A model generated the notes under the pieces. It was not told the DNA's origin. It made no database searches and saw only the letters and a list, made by a program, of their open reading frames with translations. A stretch of DNA of 64,000 nucleotides, from NCBI RefSeq assembly GCF_035918095.1, contig NZ_CP109137.1, positions 8,000,001 through 8,064,000 on the forward strand, given 5' to 3'. Each line of letters starts with the position of its first letter. The stretch's first letter is position 1. The stretch is from Streptomyces sp. NBC_01750. GTDB taxonomy: Bacteria; Actinomycetota; Actinomycetes; Streptomycetales; Streptomycetaceae. The position numbers were made by a program, and so were the translations under genes. Positions 55,372-64,000 of the stretch are shown here, piece by piece.

Positions 55372-55540
55372 CGGCCTGTCAAGGTCTTGGTATGGACCAC
55401 AGGCTCTCTTGTCCGCCAGACCGCGCTGACCAGGTCCGTGTCGTGGACGGCTCCGTCACGTCATGGACCCGGTGCCTTACGATCTCGACGGGTGGCTCCC
55501 CGTTCTGTCCGCCGCCCACCCGCTCCGTTGGAGGTCAGCA

Positions 55541-56384
55541 GTGTTGTGGTCGGTCGGTGCTCGTCGCACTCGCACTACCCGCCGGGCTCGCGTCACCGTA
55601 GGTGTTGTCGCGGCCGGGATGTTCCTTGCCGTCGGCTGTTCCTCCGGCGATGACGGCCCCGGTGTGGCGGCGGGCGGCGTACCCGTGGTCCACAAGGGCA
55701 AGCTGACCACCTGCACTCACCTGCCCTATCCGCCGTTCCAGTTCGAGCGGAACGGCAAGGTCGTCGGCTTTGATGTGGCCCTGATCGATCTGGCCGCCAA
55801 GAATCTGAAGGTCGAGCAGAAGATCCTCGACACACCGTTCGAGAACTTCAAGACCGGTGCCTTCCTCAACTCCGGCGAGTGCGACCTGGCAGCCGCCGGT
55901 ATGACGATCACCCCTGAGCGCAAGAAGAACGTCGACTTCTCCATGCCGTACTTCGACGCCACGCAAGCGCTGCTGGCGACGAAGAAGAGCGGAGTGACGT
56001 CGCTCGCCGACGTCAAGGCCAAGCACAAAAAGCTCGGCGCCCAGGCGGAGACGACCGGCGAGAGTTACGAAGAAGCAAGGTTTCAACGCGGTGGCGTTCG
56101 AGAGTTCGGACGCGGTGCTCAACGGGCTGCGCACCGGTCAGGTCGACGCCGTCATCATCGATTACCCGGTCGTCCAGGCCTGGCTGAAGGACAAGGCGAA
56201 CGCGGCCGAATTCGTCCTCGGTCAGAACATCGAGACCGGTGAGCAGTACGGCTTCTCGGTGAAGAAGGGCAACACCAAGCTGCTGGCGGCGATCAACAAG
56301 GCGATCACGGACGCCCGGGCCGACGGCACGTACGACAAGCTGTACAAGCAGTGGATCGGCCCGCTGCCCAAGGCCACGCCGTGA
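55541..56384 (+). pseudogene. Amino-acid ABC transporter substrate-binding lipoprotein, frameshifted
   Basis: GTG at 55541, after TTGGAGG, begins a lipoprotein signal (lipobox LAVGC) and a family-3 (glutamate/cystine type) binding protein: LTTCTHLPYPPFQFERNGKV, GFDVALIDLAAK, DLAAAGMTITPERKKNVDFS. The frame is correct to GAQAETTGESY (about 56068) and then shifts; the protein continues in another frame as GFNAVAFESSDAVLNGLRTG through GQVDAVIIDYP to IGPLPKATP. Restoring two bases at 56069 (TACG[CG]AAGAAG) would rejoin it. As read, the product is truncated after about 176 residues with a nonsense tail. Its stop overlaps the permease start. Confidence 0.8.
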
Positions 56385-57181
56385 CCTCTCGGCTGACCCG
56401 GCGGCAGCGGCGCCGCGTCTGGCAGGGCGTCCAGTACGCGGTGTTCGTGGCGGTCCTCGTCCTGATCGGCGTTCTGGCCGACTGGGGCCGGCTGCAGAAC
56501 CAGTTCGCGCAGAAGGACCTCGCCAAAGAGCTGTTCCCGGCCATCATCACCACGGCGCTGCGCAACACCGTGGTATACACGCTGTCCGGGTTTATCTTCG
56601 GACTGGTGCTGGGCCTGATCATCGCGCTGATGCGGTTGTCGTCGGTGGCTCCGTACCGCTGGGTCGCGAGCATTTACATCGAGCTGTTCCGCGGCCTGCC
56701 CGCTCTGCTGATCTTCATCTTCGTCGGTGTGGCGGTGCCGCTGGCGTTCCCCGGAACGCAGATCCCCGGCGGCGTGTACGGGAAGGTTGCGCTCGGTCTT
56801 GGCCTGGTGGCCGCGGCCTATATGGCAGAAACGATTCGGGCGGGTATTCAGGCCGTGCCCAAGGGGCAGATGGAGGCGGCCCGTTCGCTGGGCTTCTCCA
56901 AGGCCCGGGCGATGGTGTCGGTGATCATCCCGCAGGCGTTCCGGATCGTGATTCCACCGCTGACGAACGAGCTGGTACTGCTCTTCAAGGACTCGTCCCT
57001 CGTACTGTTCCTCGGCGTGACGCTGGAGGAGCGCGAGTTGACCAAATTCGGCCGCGATCTGGCGAGTGAGACCGCGAACTCGACGCCGATCCTGGTGGCG
57101 GGGCTGTGCTACCTGCTGGTGACGATTCCGTTGAGCTTCGTGGTGCGTCGCCTCGAGGCTCGTGCCGAGAAGGCCAGGTGA
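56381..57181 (+). CDS. Amino-acid ABC transporter permease
   Basis: A 266-residue His/Glu/Gln-family permease with five or six helices. The ABC-binding EAA loop is [20 protein letters not shown], and the conserved start [20 protein letters not shown] is typical. GTG at 56381 overlaps the binding-protein stop (GTGA). The gene looks intact although the binding-protein gene upstream is frameshifted. Confidence 0.92.
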   Translation: MTSRLTRRQRRRVWQGVQYAVFVAVLVLIGVLADWGRLQNQFAQKDLAKELFPAIITTALRNTVVYTLSGFIFGLVLGLIIALMRLSSVAPYRWVASIYIELFRGLPALLIFIFVGVAVPLAFPGTQIPGGVYGKVALGLGLVAAAYMAETIRAGIQAVPKGQMEAARSLGFSKARAMVSVIIPQAFRIVIPPLTNELVLLFKDSSLVLFLGVTLEERELTKFGRDLASETANSTPILVAGLCYLLVTIPLSFVVRRLEARAEKAR

Positions 57182-57186
57182 GGACG

Positions 57187-58092
57187 ATGTCACAGAAGGC
57201 GGAGACGGTGGAGAGCATGGGGGCCGACGGGCCGGAGATCGAGATCCGGGGCCTGCACAAGTCGTTCGGCGACAACGAGGTGCTGCGGGGCATCGACCTC
57301 GACATCGCGCGCGGCGAGGTTGTCTGTGTCATCGGGCCGTCCGGGTCGGGGAAGTCCACGCTGCTGCGTTGTGTGAATCTGCTGGAGGAACCCACCGCGG
57401 GCCAGGTCTTCGTCGGCGGCACGGAAGTCACCGACCTCGACGTCGACATCGACGCGGTACGCCGCCGTATCGGCATGGTCTTCCAGCAGTTCAACCTCTT
57501 CCCGCATGTGAACGTGACCGAGAACCTCACGTTGCCGCAGCGCCGCGTACTGCGCCGGGACAAGACGCGCGCGGCGGCGGTGGCCCGGGAGAACCTGGAG
57601 CGCGTCGGGCTGTCCGACAAGGCCGACGCCTACCCCGCGCAGCTTTCCGGAGGGCAGCAGCAACGGGTGGCGATCGCGCGGGCGCTGGTCATGAACCCTG
57701 AGGTGATGCTCTTCGACGAGCCGACCTCGGCGCTCGATCCCGAGCTGGTGGGGGAGGTGCTGGCGGTGATGCGGCTGCTGGCCGCGGAGGGCATGACCAT
57801 GATGGTCGTCACCCATGAGATGAGCTTCGCCCGGGAGGTCGCCGACCGGGTAGTGTTCATGGACGGTGGCGTGATCGTCGAACAGGGCCCGGCCGCACAG
57901 GTGGTGGGCGCTCCGCAGCATGAGCGGACCAGGAACTTCCTGAACCGCATTCTGGACCCGGCCGCCACGGAGGGGCCGGGCGCGGATCCGGCGCCGTCCG
58001 AGACGGACAAGGACACGGCGAAGGACAAGGACACGGACGCGGACAGGGACGCGGAGACCGGGAAGCCCGGCGCGGACCGGCGGAACAGCTGA
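57187..58092 (+). CDS. Amino-acid ABC transporter ATP-binding protein
   Basis: A 301-residue ATPase: Walker [11 protein letters not shown]-loop [12 protein letters not shown], signature LSGGQQQR, Walker [15 protein letters not shown]-loop VVTHEM. It is the GlnQ/GluA-like polar amino-acid type. The C-terminal 45 residues are a highly charged repeat-like tail ([17 protein letters not shown]) not present in most relatives. ATG with GGTGAGGA, 5 nt after the permease. Confidence 0.93.
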   Translation: MSQKAETVESMGADGPEIEIRGLHKSFGDNEVLRGIDLDIARGEVVCVIGPSGSGKSTLLRCVNLLEEPTAGQVFVGGTEVTDLDVDIDAVRRRIGMVFQQFNLFPHVNVTENLTLPQRRVLRRDKTRAAAVARENLERVGLSDKADAYPAQLSGGQQQRVAIARALVMNPEVMLFDEPTSALDPELVGEVLAVMRLLAAEGMTMMVVTHEMSFAREVADRVVFMDGGVIVEQGPAAQVVGAPQHERTRNFLNRILDPAATEGPGADPAPSETDKDTAKDKDTDADRDAETGKPGADRRNS

Positions 58093-58106
58093 CCGCACCG
58101 GGCTCC

Positions 58107-58127
58107 TGAACCCGGGGTCCGGGTTCA
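58107..58127. terminator. Bidirectional terminator
   Basis: A perfect 9-bp stem TGAACCCGG/CCGGGTTCA with a GGT loop, between the convergent ATP-binding protein gene and phosphatase gene. Confidence 0.75.
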
Positions 58128-58149
58128 CCCTGCACCCCGGCCTGCGGGC

Positions 58150-58881
58150 TCAGTCGTCCAGGAGCCGGGCGCGCAGTTGCGCGATGAGTCTGTCGTCGGC
58201 ACCGAGGTGCCGGACGGCGTAGTCGTGCACGGATCCATACGTGGTGGCCAGGTCGGCCAGGAAGAGACGCATGATCTCTTCCGGTGCTCGCCCGTAGCCC
58301 GGCCACGTCAGGGTCCGCTCGGGGTTGGCGGCCCGCCAGTCGGCGATCAGCCGCTCCGTGGCCAGTTCGGTGAGCGCGAAGTCCGCGGCGATATCGTCCT
58401 CGGGCACCCCGGCAAGGGCGAGGACCAAGGCGGCCAGCAGTCCCGTGCGGTCCTTGCCGGAAGCGCAGTGGAACACCAGCGGGCCGCTGGTGTTCGACGC
58501 GATGACCTCGAGCGCCTGACGCAGCTCCTTGGCGCCGTCGAGGGCGACTTCCGCGTACCGGTCGGCGAGGAAGCGCCAGGGGTCGACGGCGGGGTCGATG
58601 GCTGCCTGGTCGTAGGGGCGGTGTTCCACGCTGAGGTTGACATAGCTGAGCCCCTCGCGGTGGGGCACCCGGCCCCGCGCCTCGATCTCCCACGGGTAGC
58701 GCAGGTCGATCACCGTGCTCACCTTGAGGGCGAGGAAGCGGTCGAGGTCGGCGCCGTCGAGCTTGGCCAGGGAGTCGGACCGGTAGAGCCGGCCCCACCG
58801 CACAGTGCGGCCGTCGGCGGTGGTGTAGCCCCCCAGATCCCGGAAGTTGTGCAGCCGCTCGAACGCTATGTGTCTGCTCAT
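58150..58881 (-). CDS. Tyrosine-protein-phosphatase-like protein
   Basis: A 243-residue phosphatase with the active-site CX5R loop HCASGKDRTG and the N-terminal FRDLGGYTTADGRTVRWGRLYRS characteristic of the MptpB-like tyrosine/serine phosphatases. ATG at 58881; no ribosome site, but TACAGT lies 7 nt ahead, so the mRNA may be leaderless. In-frame codons upstream extend 76 residues without similarity. Substrate (protein or phosphoinositide) not determined. Confidence 0.88.
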   Translation of the reverse strand: MSRHIAFERLHNFRDLGGYTTADGRTVRWGRLYRSDSLAKLDGADLDRFLALKVSTVIDLRYPWEIEARGRVPHREGLSYVNLSVEHRPYDQAAIDPAVDPWRFLADRYAEVALDGAKELRQALEVIASNTSGPLVFHCASGKDRTGLLAALVLALAGVPEDDIAADFALTELATERLIADWRAANPERTLTWPGYGRAPEEIMRLFLADLATTYGSVHDYAVRHLGADDRLIAQLRARLLDD

Positions 58882-59074
58882 TCGCGTCACTGTACGGTCC
58901 TGCCGGCTTCCGGCGCCCCGGACTTGTCCGGCCCCGACGCCACTCCGAGCACGCCGGAGGTCAGCGGAGACTGGACCGCTTCCTCTCCGTTCCGGAGCCT
59001 CGGACCAGCGTGTTCTGATCTGACCGGTGCTGGTGAGCGGTGCCTGGTTGCGGGTGTGGTTGCGTACGTGTGGG

Positions 59075-61105
59075 TCAGGGGTGCGGACTGCTGCCCGCTG
59101 CCTCGTCACCGCTCCCGCCCCCGTACTCCGGCCCGGAAGCGGCCGGGGGCTGCCCGCCCAGCGACTGTTCGGTGTAAAGGTTCCAGATTACGGCGGGGCG
59201 GCCGTCTCCTATGTGCCGCAGCCTGACCTGCTTTGTGGTCTTGGCGTCCTCGCCGAAGAGGGCGACGGCGGTGACGAGTTCGGGGGTGGCACCGATGAAC
59301 CACTCGGCCTTCCTGTCGTCGGTCGGGCCCGAGGCCGCTGCGACGCTCTGCTTGGTCCTGCCCACCACCGCCGGTCCGACGCCGCCGCGGTCGCGGTCGC
59401 GGCGCGAGAAGGCCAGGTCGGAGGTGACCAGATCCGCGGTCCCGGGGTCGATCGCCTGGCCGCCCACCGCACCCGGCAGCTCGGTGCGCTCCTCGCCGCG
59501 CTGCGCCGACTTCACGATCGACGGGGTTACCTTCTTGCCCTGGTGGTGGAAGGAGGCGTAGACACCGGCCATTTCCAGTGGGCTGACGCCCATCAGACCC
59601 AGCTCCGTGGCGCGCGGTGCCGTGAAGCCGTCGGCGTCCGGGCCGATACCGAGGTCCGCGGCGGTCTGCCTGATCTGCTTGAGGTCGCTCTCACCCTGAT
59701 TCTGCCTCTTGGCCTCCATCACCGCGGCGTAGGCGACCGGTTCGAAGGTGGCGCCTGCCTGGTAGTCGGAGCGGGTCGCGTTGCTCAGGTAGTGCTTCAT
59801 GTAGTCGCGGCCGCCGTAGAGCGCCACGATGTGGCCGGTACGCGGATCCACCGAAACCGCTCCCGCCTGCCTGTTCGGGTCGTGTGCCGGTGCGCCGGAC
59901 GGCGCCTCCCGGTCGCTGTCGGTGTCGCTGTCTCCAGAGCGGACCGCCTGTTCCAGGGCCCGCTGTTTGTCCGGTTCGATGTTGAGGGTGATCCGCCAGC
60001 CGCCGCCTGCCAGTTCCTGCTCGCTGATGCCCGAGGCCATCAGTTCCCGCCGGGCGGCGTCCACCAGGTAGCCGGCCTGCCCGGAGAGTCCCGCGCCGGG
60101 CTGGGGGGCCAGCGGCACGGGAAAGAGCATCCGCTGCCGTTCGTTCTTGTCGAGCCAGCCCTCTCCGACCATGTTGTCGAGCACATAGGCCCAGCGCTGC
60201 TGGACCAGCCGTTTGGCCTCGGGGGCGGCGATGGCCCAGTCGTACTGGCTGGGTGCCTGCAGCAGCGCGGCGAGGTAGGCGCCCTGCTCGACGGTGAGGT
60301 CTTCGACCTCCTTGCCGTAGTACGCGCGGGCGGCGGCCTGGATGCCGTAGGCGAGCCGGCCGTAGTAGCTGCTGTTCAGATACCCGGCGAGGATGTCGTC
60401 CTTGGAGTTGCTCCGGTCCACCTTCAGGGAGATGACCAGTTCCTTCAACTTGCGGGTGACGGTCTGTTCCTGGCTGAGGTAATAGTTCTTGACGTACTGC
60501 TGGGTGATGGTCGAACCGCCCTGTGTGCCCTGTCCCGTCAGCGTGTTGACCATGCCACGGGCGGTGCCGGTCAGCGAGACGCCGGAGTCGCTGTAGAAGT
60601 CCTTGTTCTCTGCCGCGACGAACGCGTACCGCACGTCCTTCGGCACTCGGCCGAGCGGAACCGTCTCCCGGTTGATCTCCCCGGTCCGGGCGAGACGGCT
60701 GCCGTCGCTGTACAGAAAGACATTGCTCTGCGCCTTCGCCAGATCGTTGGCCCGCGGGATGTCGATGGCGTAGTAGAGAACGGTGAACGCGCCGGTCACC
60801 AGAGCGCACAGGACGATCACGCAGGCGAGTGCCTTCCGCCAGGTGACGAAGCGGCGAAAGCCCTTCTGCTTTTCCGGCCTTCGTCGAGGCCCGGACGTCC
60901 CGCGTCCGGAGGTCCCGCGTCCCGACGTCCCGCGCCCGGACGTCCCGCGCCCGGATTTCCCGCGACGTAGCAGGCCGCCGCGTTTCCGGCCGCCGGTTTC
61001 CGCCGCATCTCTCGGCGCGCCGTCCGTACCGGCCTCACGGGCCGTACCTGCCCAGCTCGCTGTCAGCTGATCCGCGGTCCGGTCGGGACTGTGCCTGATA
61101 CGCAT
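59075..61105 (-). CDS. Class A penicillin-binding protein with degenerate transpeptidase domain
   Basis: A 676-residue membrane protein: basic N-terminus with five-residue repeats (GRGTS x4, about 52-72), one TM helix (about 92-113), a GT51 glycosyltransferase domain with AAENKDFYSDSG and GGSTITQQYVKN intact, then a transpeptidase-like domain. The latter has lost its motifs: GATFEP (about 451-456) instead of GSTFKP, so the nucleophilic Ser and the Lys are gone; no SxN; GRTK instead of KTG. A block between motifs 1 and 2 is also shortened. It is therefore probably a peptidoglycan polymerase without crosslinking activity. ATG at 61105 follows GAGG; an ATG nine bases earlier is possible. Confidence 0.9.
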   Translation of the reverse strand: MRIRHSPDRTADQLTASWAGTAREAGTDGAPRDAAETGGRKRGGLLRRGKSGRGTSGRGTSGRGTSGRGTSGPRRRPEKQKGFRRFVTWRKALACVIVLCALVTGAFTVLYYAIDIPRANDLAKAQSNVFLYSDGSRLARTGEINRETVPLGRVPKDVRYAFVAAENKDFYSDSGVSLTGTARGMVNTLTGQGTQGGSTITQQYVKNYYLSQEQTVTRKLKELVISLKVDRSNSKDDILAGYLNSSYYGRLAYGIQAAARAYYGKEVEDLTVEQGAYLAALLQAPSQYDWAIAAPEAKRLVQQRWAYVLDNMVGEGWLDKNERQRMLFPVPLAPQPGAGLSGQAGYLVDAARRELMASGISEQELAGGGWRITLNIEPDKQRALEQAVRSGDSDTDSDREAPSGAPAHDPNRQAGAVSVDPRTGHIVALYGGRDYMKHYLSNATRSDYQAGATFEPVAYAAVMEAKRQNQGESDLKQIRQTAADLGIGPDADGFTAPRATELGLMGVSPLEMAGVYASFHHQGKKVTPSIVKSAQRGEERTELPGAVGGQAIDPGTADLVTSDLAFSRRDRDRGGVGPAVVGRTKQSVAAASGPTDDRKAEWFIGATPELVTAVALFGEDAKTTKQVRLRHIGDGRPAVIWNLYTEQSLGGQPPAASGPEYGGGSGDEAAGSSPHP
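60895..60960. repeat. Short tandem repeats in the PBP N-terminus
   Basis: Repeats of about 15 bp of the GTCCCGCGTCCGGA/GACGTCCCGCGCCCG type encode GRGTSGRGTSGRGTSGRGTS in the cytosolic tail of the penicillin-binding protein. Copy number is likely to vary among strains. Confidence 0.8.
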
Positions 61106-61148
61106 GGGCGCCATCCTCGGCGCCGAAGATCTTTGTCAACCGGAAGGA

Positions 61149-61174
61149 AGACATCGGCTGGGACGCGGAGTTGT
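61149..61174 (-). promoter_or_regulatory. Candidate ECF-sigma promoter of the PBP gene
   Basis: On the minus strand ACAAC and TGTCT are separated by 16 bases, like the AAC ... GTC promoters of SigE-type ECF factors, 44 nt upstream of the start. Proposed because the neighbouring CseB/CseC-like genes normally act with sigE; unproven. Confidence 0.35.
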
Positions 61175-61208
61175 ATCGGCTGTGTATCGGTCCCGGACCC
61201 GGCGCCGG

Positions 61209-62480
61209 TCATGTATCCGCCTCCGTCTCCGGCCCGCACTCGGTTTCCTCGCCGGGGCCGGGGAGGTGGAGTACGGCGACGGCGCCGCCGGCAGCTGCGT
61301 TGCTGAACGTGAGGACGGCACCGATCACTTCGGCCTGCCCGAGTGCGATGGTCAGCCCCAGTCCGTGACCGGTTCCGCGGGCGCGCGCGCCGGTGCGGAA
61401 GCGCTGCGGCCCGTCTCTGAGCATGGTGTCCGGATAGCCGGGGCCGAGGTCCTCGACGGTGACTGTCCGGCCGTCCGCCGTGACCCTGACGGTGACCGGA
61501 GGACGGCCGTGCCGGTGCGCGTTGACGATCAGATTGGTGAGGATGCGCTCCAGCCGCCGCGCGTCGGTCCACACCTTCGCCGACCCAACCGCCGCCGACG
61601 TCCCCTCGGTGACGAGGTGTACGGACAGTCCGGCCCGGGCGACGATCTCCTCGACGAGGGCTCCGACGGGGCAGGGCGAGAGATCCGCCTGTTCCGCTCC
61701 TGCGTCCAGCCGGGAGATCTCCAGCAGTTCCTCGACCAGCGCGGCCAGTACCCGTACACGGTCGCGTACATAGCCGGCCGCCTCGCCCTCGGGGAGCAGT
61801 TCGGCGGCGGTGACCAGGCCCATGAGCGGGGTGCGCAGTTCATGGGCGACGTCGGCGGTGAAACGCTGCTCACCGCGCAGCCGTTCCTGCAGAGCGGCGG
61901 CCATCGTGTCCACGGCGGCGGAGATCTCGGCGATCTCGTCACGCGGCCGGGTTGCGGCGCGGATCCTCGCATCGAGGTCCCCGGCCGCGATACGCCGGGC
62001 GGTGCCTGCGGCGGTGCGCAGCCGGCGGCTCATCCTTCCGGCGGTCAGTACGCCGAGCGGCAGCACCACCGCGGTGGTGATCACACTGGCCCAGGCAATG
62101 CTGGTATCAAGGGCGCTGATGTCCCGCATGGTGGTGCTCATGTCGACGCGTACGGACAGCACTCGGCCACCGGCCGGGCGGGCGGCCCACATGGCGGGCC
62201 CGTCCTGTGCCGTGGTGAACTCCGTTCCCCGGCGGCCCTTCGCGACCAGTCCCCGCAAGTCGCCGGGCAGGCCGGGCGCGTCGAGTGCGGCACCTGTGCC
62301 CTGCACCGCTCCGGTGCGGGCGTAGGTGACGGCCGCCCGGTCGAGGGTGGTACGGGCGCTGTCGCGGGCCTGGGAGAGTTCACGGTCGCGTGAGGCGTGA
62401 TGGACCAGTACACCGACGGCTGCGGTGACGGCGCAGATGGCCGCGGCGACCAGGGCGGCGATCCGCCATCGCAGTGCCAT
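61209..62480 (-). CDS. CseC-like sensor histidine kinase
   Basis: A 423-residue two-TM kinase: TM1 (about 5-27), extracytoplasmic loop of about 95 residues, TM2 (about 128-150), HAMP, HisKA with RFTADVAHELRTPLMGLV (phospho-His), N box LERILTNLIVNAHRHG and G box GTGHGLGLTIA. The AAELLPEG...RDRVRVL segment after the H box is typical of CseC. ATG at 62480 lies one base after the regulator's stop. Partner of the CseB-like regulator; senses envelope stress by analogy. Confidence 0.9.
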   Translation of the reverse strand: MALRWRIAALVAAAICAVTAAVGVLVHHASRDRELSQARDSARTTLDRAAVTYARTGAVQGTGAALDAPGLPGDLRGLVAKGRRGTEFTTAQDGPAMWAARPAGGRVLSVRVDMSTTMRDISALDTSIAWASVITTAVVLPLGVLTAGRMSRRLRTAAGTARRIAAGDLDARIRAATRPRDEIAEISAAVDTMAAALQERLRGEQRFTADVAHELRTPLMGLVTAAELLPEGEAAGYVRDRVRVLAALVEELLEISRLDAGAEQADLSPCPVGALVEEIVARAGLSVHLVTEGTSAAVGSAKVWTDARRLERILTNLIVNAHRHGRPPVTVRVTADGRTVTVEDLGPGYPDTMLRDGPQRFRTGARARGTGHGLGLTIALGQAEVIGAVLTFSNAAAGGAVAVLHLPGPGEETECGPETEADT

Positions 62481-62481
62481 G

Positions 62482-63225
62482 TCAGCGTCGCAGTTTGTAG
62501 CCGAAGCCGCGGACCGTTTCGATCCGTTCGGCGCCGATCTTCGCCCGCAGGCGCTGTACATGGAGGTCGACCACGCGGGTGTCGCCGTGCCAGGCGTGGT
62601 CCCAGACCCGGCTGAGCAGCGTACGGCGCTCCAGGACAACTCCTGGCGATGCCGCGAATTCGAGGAGCATCCGCAGCTCGGTCGGGGTCAGGGCGAGCGC
62701 CTGCCCCGCGCGCGACACCTCCATCCCGCGGGTGTCGATGGTCAGATCCCCGAAGACCAGCGTGCTCGTGCCGTCCGTGCGCTCGTGGCCAGGGCCGGCG
62801 GGCGGGGTGAAGGAGGCGCGGCGCAGCAGTGAGCGGATCCGCGCGACGAGAACGGCGCTCTCGCAGGGCTTGACGACATAGTCGTCGGCGCCCGCCTCCA
62901 GCCCTGACACGACGTCGAGTGTGTCACCGCGGGCGGACATCATCAGGATCGGTGCGAGGCTCAGTTCGCGGATTCTGCGGCACAGCCCGATCCCGTCGAG
63001 TTCGGGCAGCATCACATCGAGCAGCAGCAGGTCCGGGCGCCTTTCCCGGAATATCTCCAGGCCGGTGAGGCCGTCGCCCGCGGTGGAGACGGTGAAGCCG
63101 TAGCGCTCCAGCAGCATGCGCAGGGTGTTGCGGATCACCTCGTCGTCCTCTACGAGCAGCAGATGCGCCTCGGCCGCGGAGCCGGTCGGAACGAAGGAGG
63201 GTGTCGTCGGCGGTATCGGGGTCAT
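62482..63225 (-). CDS. CseB-like OmpR-family response regulator
   Basis: A 247-residue regulator: a receiver with Asp in LLLLDVMLPELDG and Lys in VVKPCESAVLVARI, and a winged helix with ALTPTELRMLLEFAASPG and DTRVVDLHVQRLRAKIG, ending TVRGFGYKLRR. Start ATG 63225 overlaps the lipoprotein stop (ATGA) and has a GAGGA site. In S. coelicolor CseB activates sigE on cell-wall damage; the same order here (lipoprotein, regulator, kinase) supports a CseB ortholog or paralog. Confidence 0.9.
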   Translation of the reverse strand: MTPIPPTTPSFVPTGSAAEAHLLLVEDDEVIRNTLRMLLERYGFTVSTAGDGLTGLEIFRERRPDLLLLDVMLPELDGIGLCRRIRELSLAPILMMSARGDTLDVVSGLEAGADDYVVKPCESAVLVARIRSLLRRASFTPPAGPGHERTDGTSTLVFGDLTIDTRGMEVSRAGQALALTPTELRMLLEFAASPGVVLERRTLLSRVWDHAWHGDTRVVDLHVQRLRAKIGAERIETVRGFGYKLRR

Positions 63226-64000
63226 CGGGGTGTCCTCGTCTGCGGGCTCGTGGTCTGCAGGCTCATGGACGAATCCGAATTTGAACCCGAATCTGTGCCC
63301 GTGTCCGAACCAGTGCCCGTGCCCGTGCCCGTGTCCGAACCAGTGCCCGTGGCTGGGGCCCGGCCCGGGGCCGTTGCCGCCGGGTCGCCGGCCCGGTCCT
63401 GCGGGACGCCCGCCGTCATCACCGCGCCGTTCCACCGGTATCGGGTGGTGAACCTGCCGTCGTCGCCGGTCGACGCGAGCACCAGGTCGTGGCCGAACGT
63501 TTCGCCGGTGAGCCCCAGCGGCCCCCAGCTGATGAGCACAGGCCGCACCGTGCCGCCCAGGGTCCAGTAGACCTGAATCAGTGTCAGCCCGGCCGACTCC
63601 TCGTCCAGCGCTACCACCAGCTCGTCCCGGCCGTCCCCGGTCAGGTCCCGGTAGACGGGGTTGCGCAGACCGCAGCGGGAGCCGGGGCAGTCCTTCATCG
63701 CGGCCCGTACCAACTGCGGCGCATTGGGGTCCTTCTCCAGCAGCTCCTTCACCGCCACCTTCCTGAGCCCGCCCGCGGGCACGGTGATGCCGTCGACGGC
63801 CAGGTACCGCTTGTACGGGGGGCTGGTCTCGCCTGCCGCGGGCGGGGACGGTGGGGCGTACTGCGGCCACAGCGGTTGCGCGCTGATGGGCGGCGAGAGG
63901 CTGGGCGCCACGCCTCCGTCCCGTGCGCCGGTCTCCGACGCGCAGCCGGCGACCCCGGACAGGGCCGCACCGGCGACGAGGGCGGCGAGGAAGGGCCGCC
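63222..64000 (-). CDS. CseA-like lipoprotein, 5' end beyond the window
   Basis: A reading frame open to the right edge with a lipoprotein signal (RPFLAALVAGAALSGVAGC) whose start codon is just outside. The mature part has a folded domain (YRDLTGDGRDELVVALDE, VLISWGPLGLTGETFGHDLV) and ends with Gly-Thr-Asp repeats (GTGSDTGTGTGTGSDTGT). Its position ahead of the CseB/CseC-like pair matches CseA, a lipoprotein that restrains the system. Coupled to the regulator by ATGA. Confidence 0.82.
   Translation of the reverse strand, partial: RPFLAALVAGAALSGVAGCASETGARDGGVAPSLSPPISAQPLWPQYAPPSPPAAGETSPPYKRYLAVDGITVPAGGLRKVAVKELLEKDPNAPQLVRAAMKDCPGSRCGLRNPVYRDLTGDGRDELVVALDEESAGLTLIQVYWTLGGTVRPVLISWGPLGLTGETFGHDLVLASTGDDGRFTTRYRWNGAVMTAGVPQDRAGDPAATAPGRAPATGTGSDTGTGTGTGSDTGTDSGSNSDSSMSLQTTSPQTRTPR

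Noticed and set aside
63290..63360. CRISPR-like short repeats
   Set aside because: These are coding Gly-Thr-Ser-Asp repeats in the CseA-like lipoprotein, without spacers.

Overview
The window is chromosomal DNA of a high-GC actinomycete, almost certainly Streptomyces or a close relative. The support is strong third-position G/C bias, frequent GTG starts with GGAG-type ribosome sites, a conservon (sensor kinase, roadblock, DUF742, GTPase), a DUF6397-type protein and a CseA/CseB/CseC-type envelope-stress cluster. I saw no rRNA, tRNA or CRISPR array and no intact insertion sequence.

Region 1 (1-16.4 kb) is a dormancy or low-oxygen stress island. It holds a CtpF-like P2A cation pump, phosphoketolase, an MgtA-type P3B pump, a two-GAF DevS/DosS-type sensor kinase with the haem histidine conserved, a DevR/DosR-type regulator, and three tandem-domain universal stress proteins (USPs). 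Many promoter regions carry a 14-15 bp imperfect palindrome (consensus GGGMC-N4-GGCCC) resembling the mycobacterial DosR box. Several are paired at about 21 bp centre-to-centre. The island is partly decayed, with fragments of further USP genes, a fragment of a DoxX-like membrane protein, and a broken tyrosine-recombinase gene at its right edge.

Region 2 (16.5-24.4 kb) is a catabolic cluster on the minus strand: a GAF/winged-helix regulator, then an aldehyde dehydrogenase, an APC permease, a GMC (choline-dehydrogenase-like) oxidoreductase and a second aldehyde dehydrogenase. Oxidation of an imported alcohol or amine such as choline is likely. Region 3 (24.4-38.9 kb) is mixed core: a secreted amidase, a phytase-like esterase, a coupled SWIM-protein/SNF2-helicase pair, a fatty-acid desaturase, MOSC, TrmO, a PadR/hydrolase divergent pair, a methyltransferase and an MHYT membrane protein.

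Region 4 (38.9-46.3 kb) is a conservon whose GTPase is displaced behind an inverted acetyltransferase and followed by a second roadblock protein, then DUF6397 and a stand-alone response regulator. Region 5 (46.7-52.5 kb) has threonine catabolism (tdh-kbl), a LysR regulator, an SRPBCC protein and a DUF485/ActP acetate-uptake pair. Region 6 (52.6-58.9 kb) has a decayed LysR gene, a large secreted ricin-lectin/beta-helix protein, a palindromic operator, an amino-acid ABC transporter whose binding-protein gene is frameshifted, and a tyrosine-phosphatase-like protein. Region 7 (59-64 kb) has a class A penicillin-binding protein whose transpeptidase motifs are all lost, next to the CseA/B/C-like cluster, which runs off the right edge.
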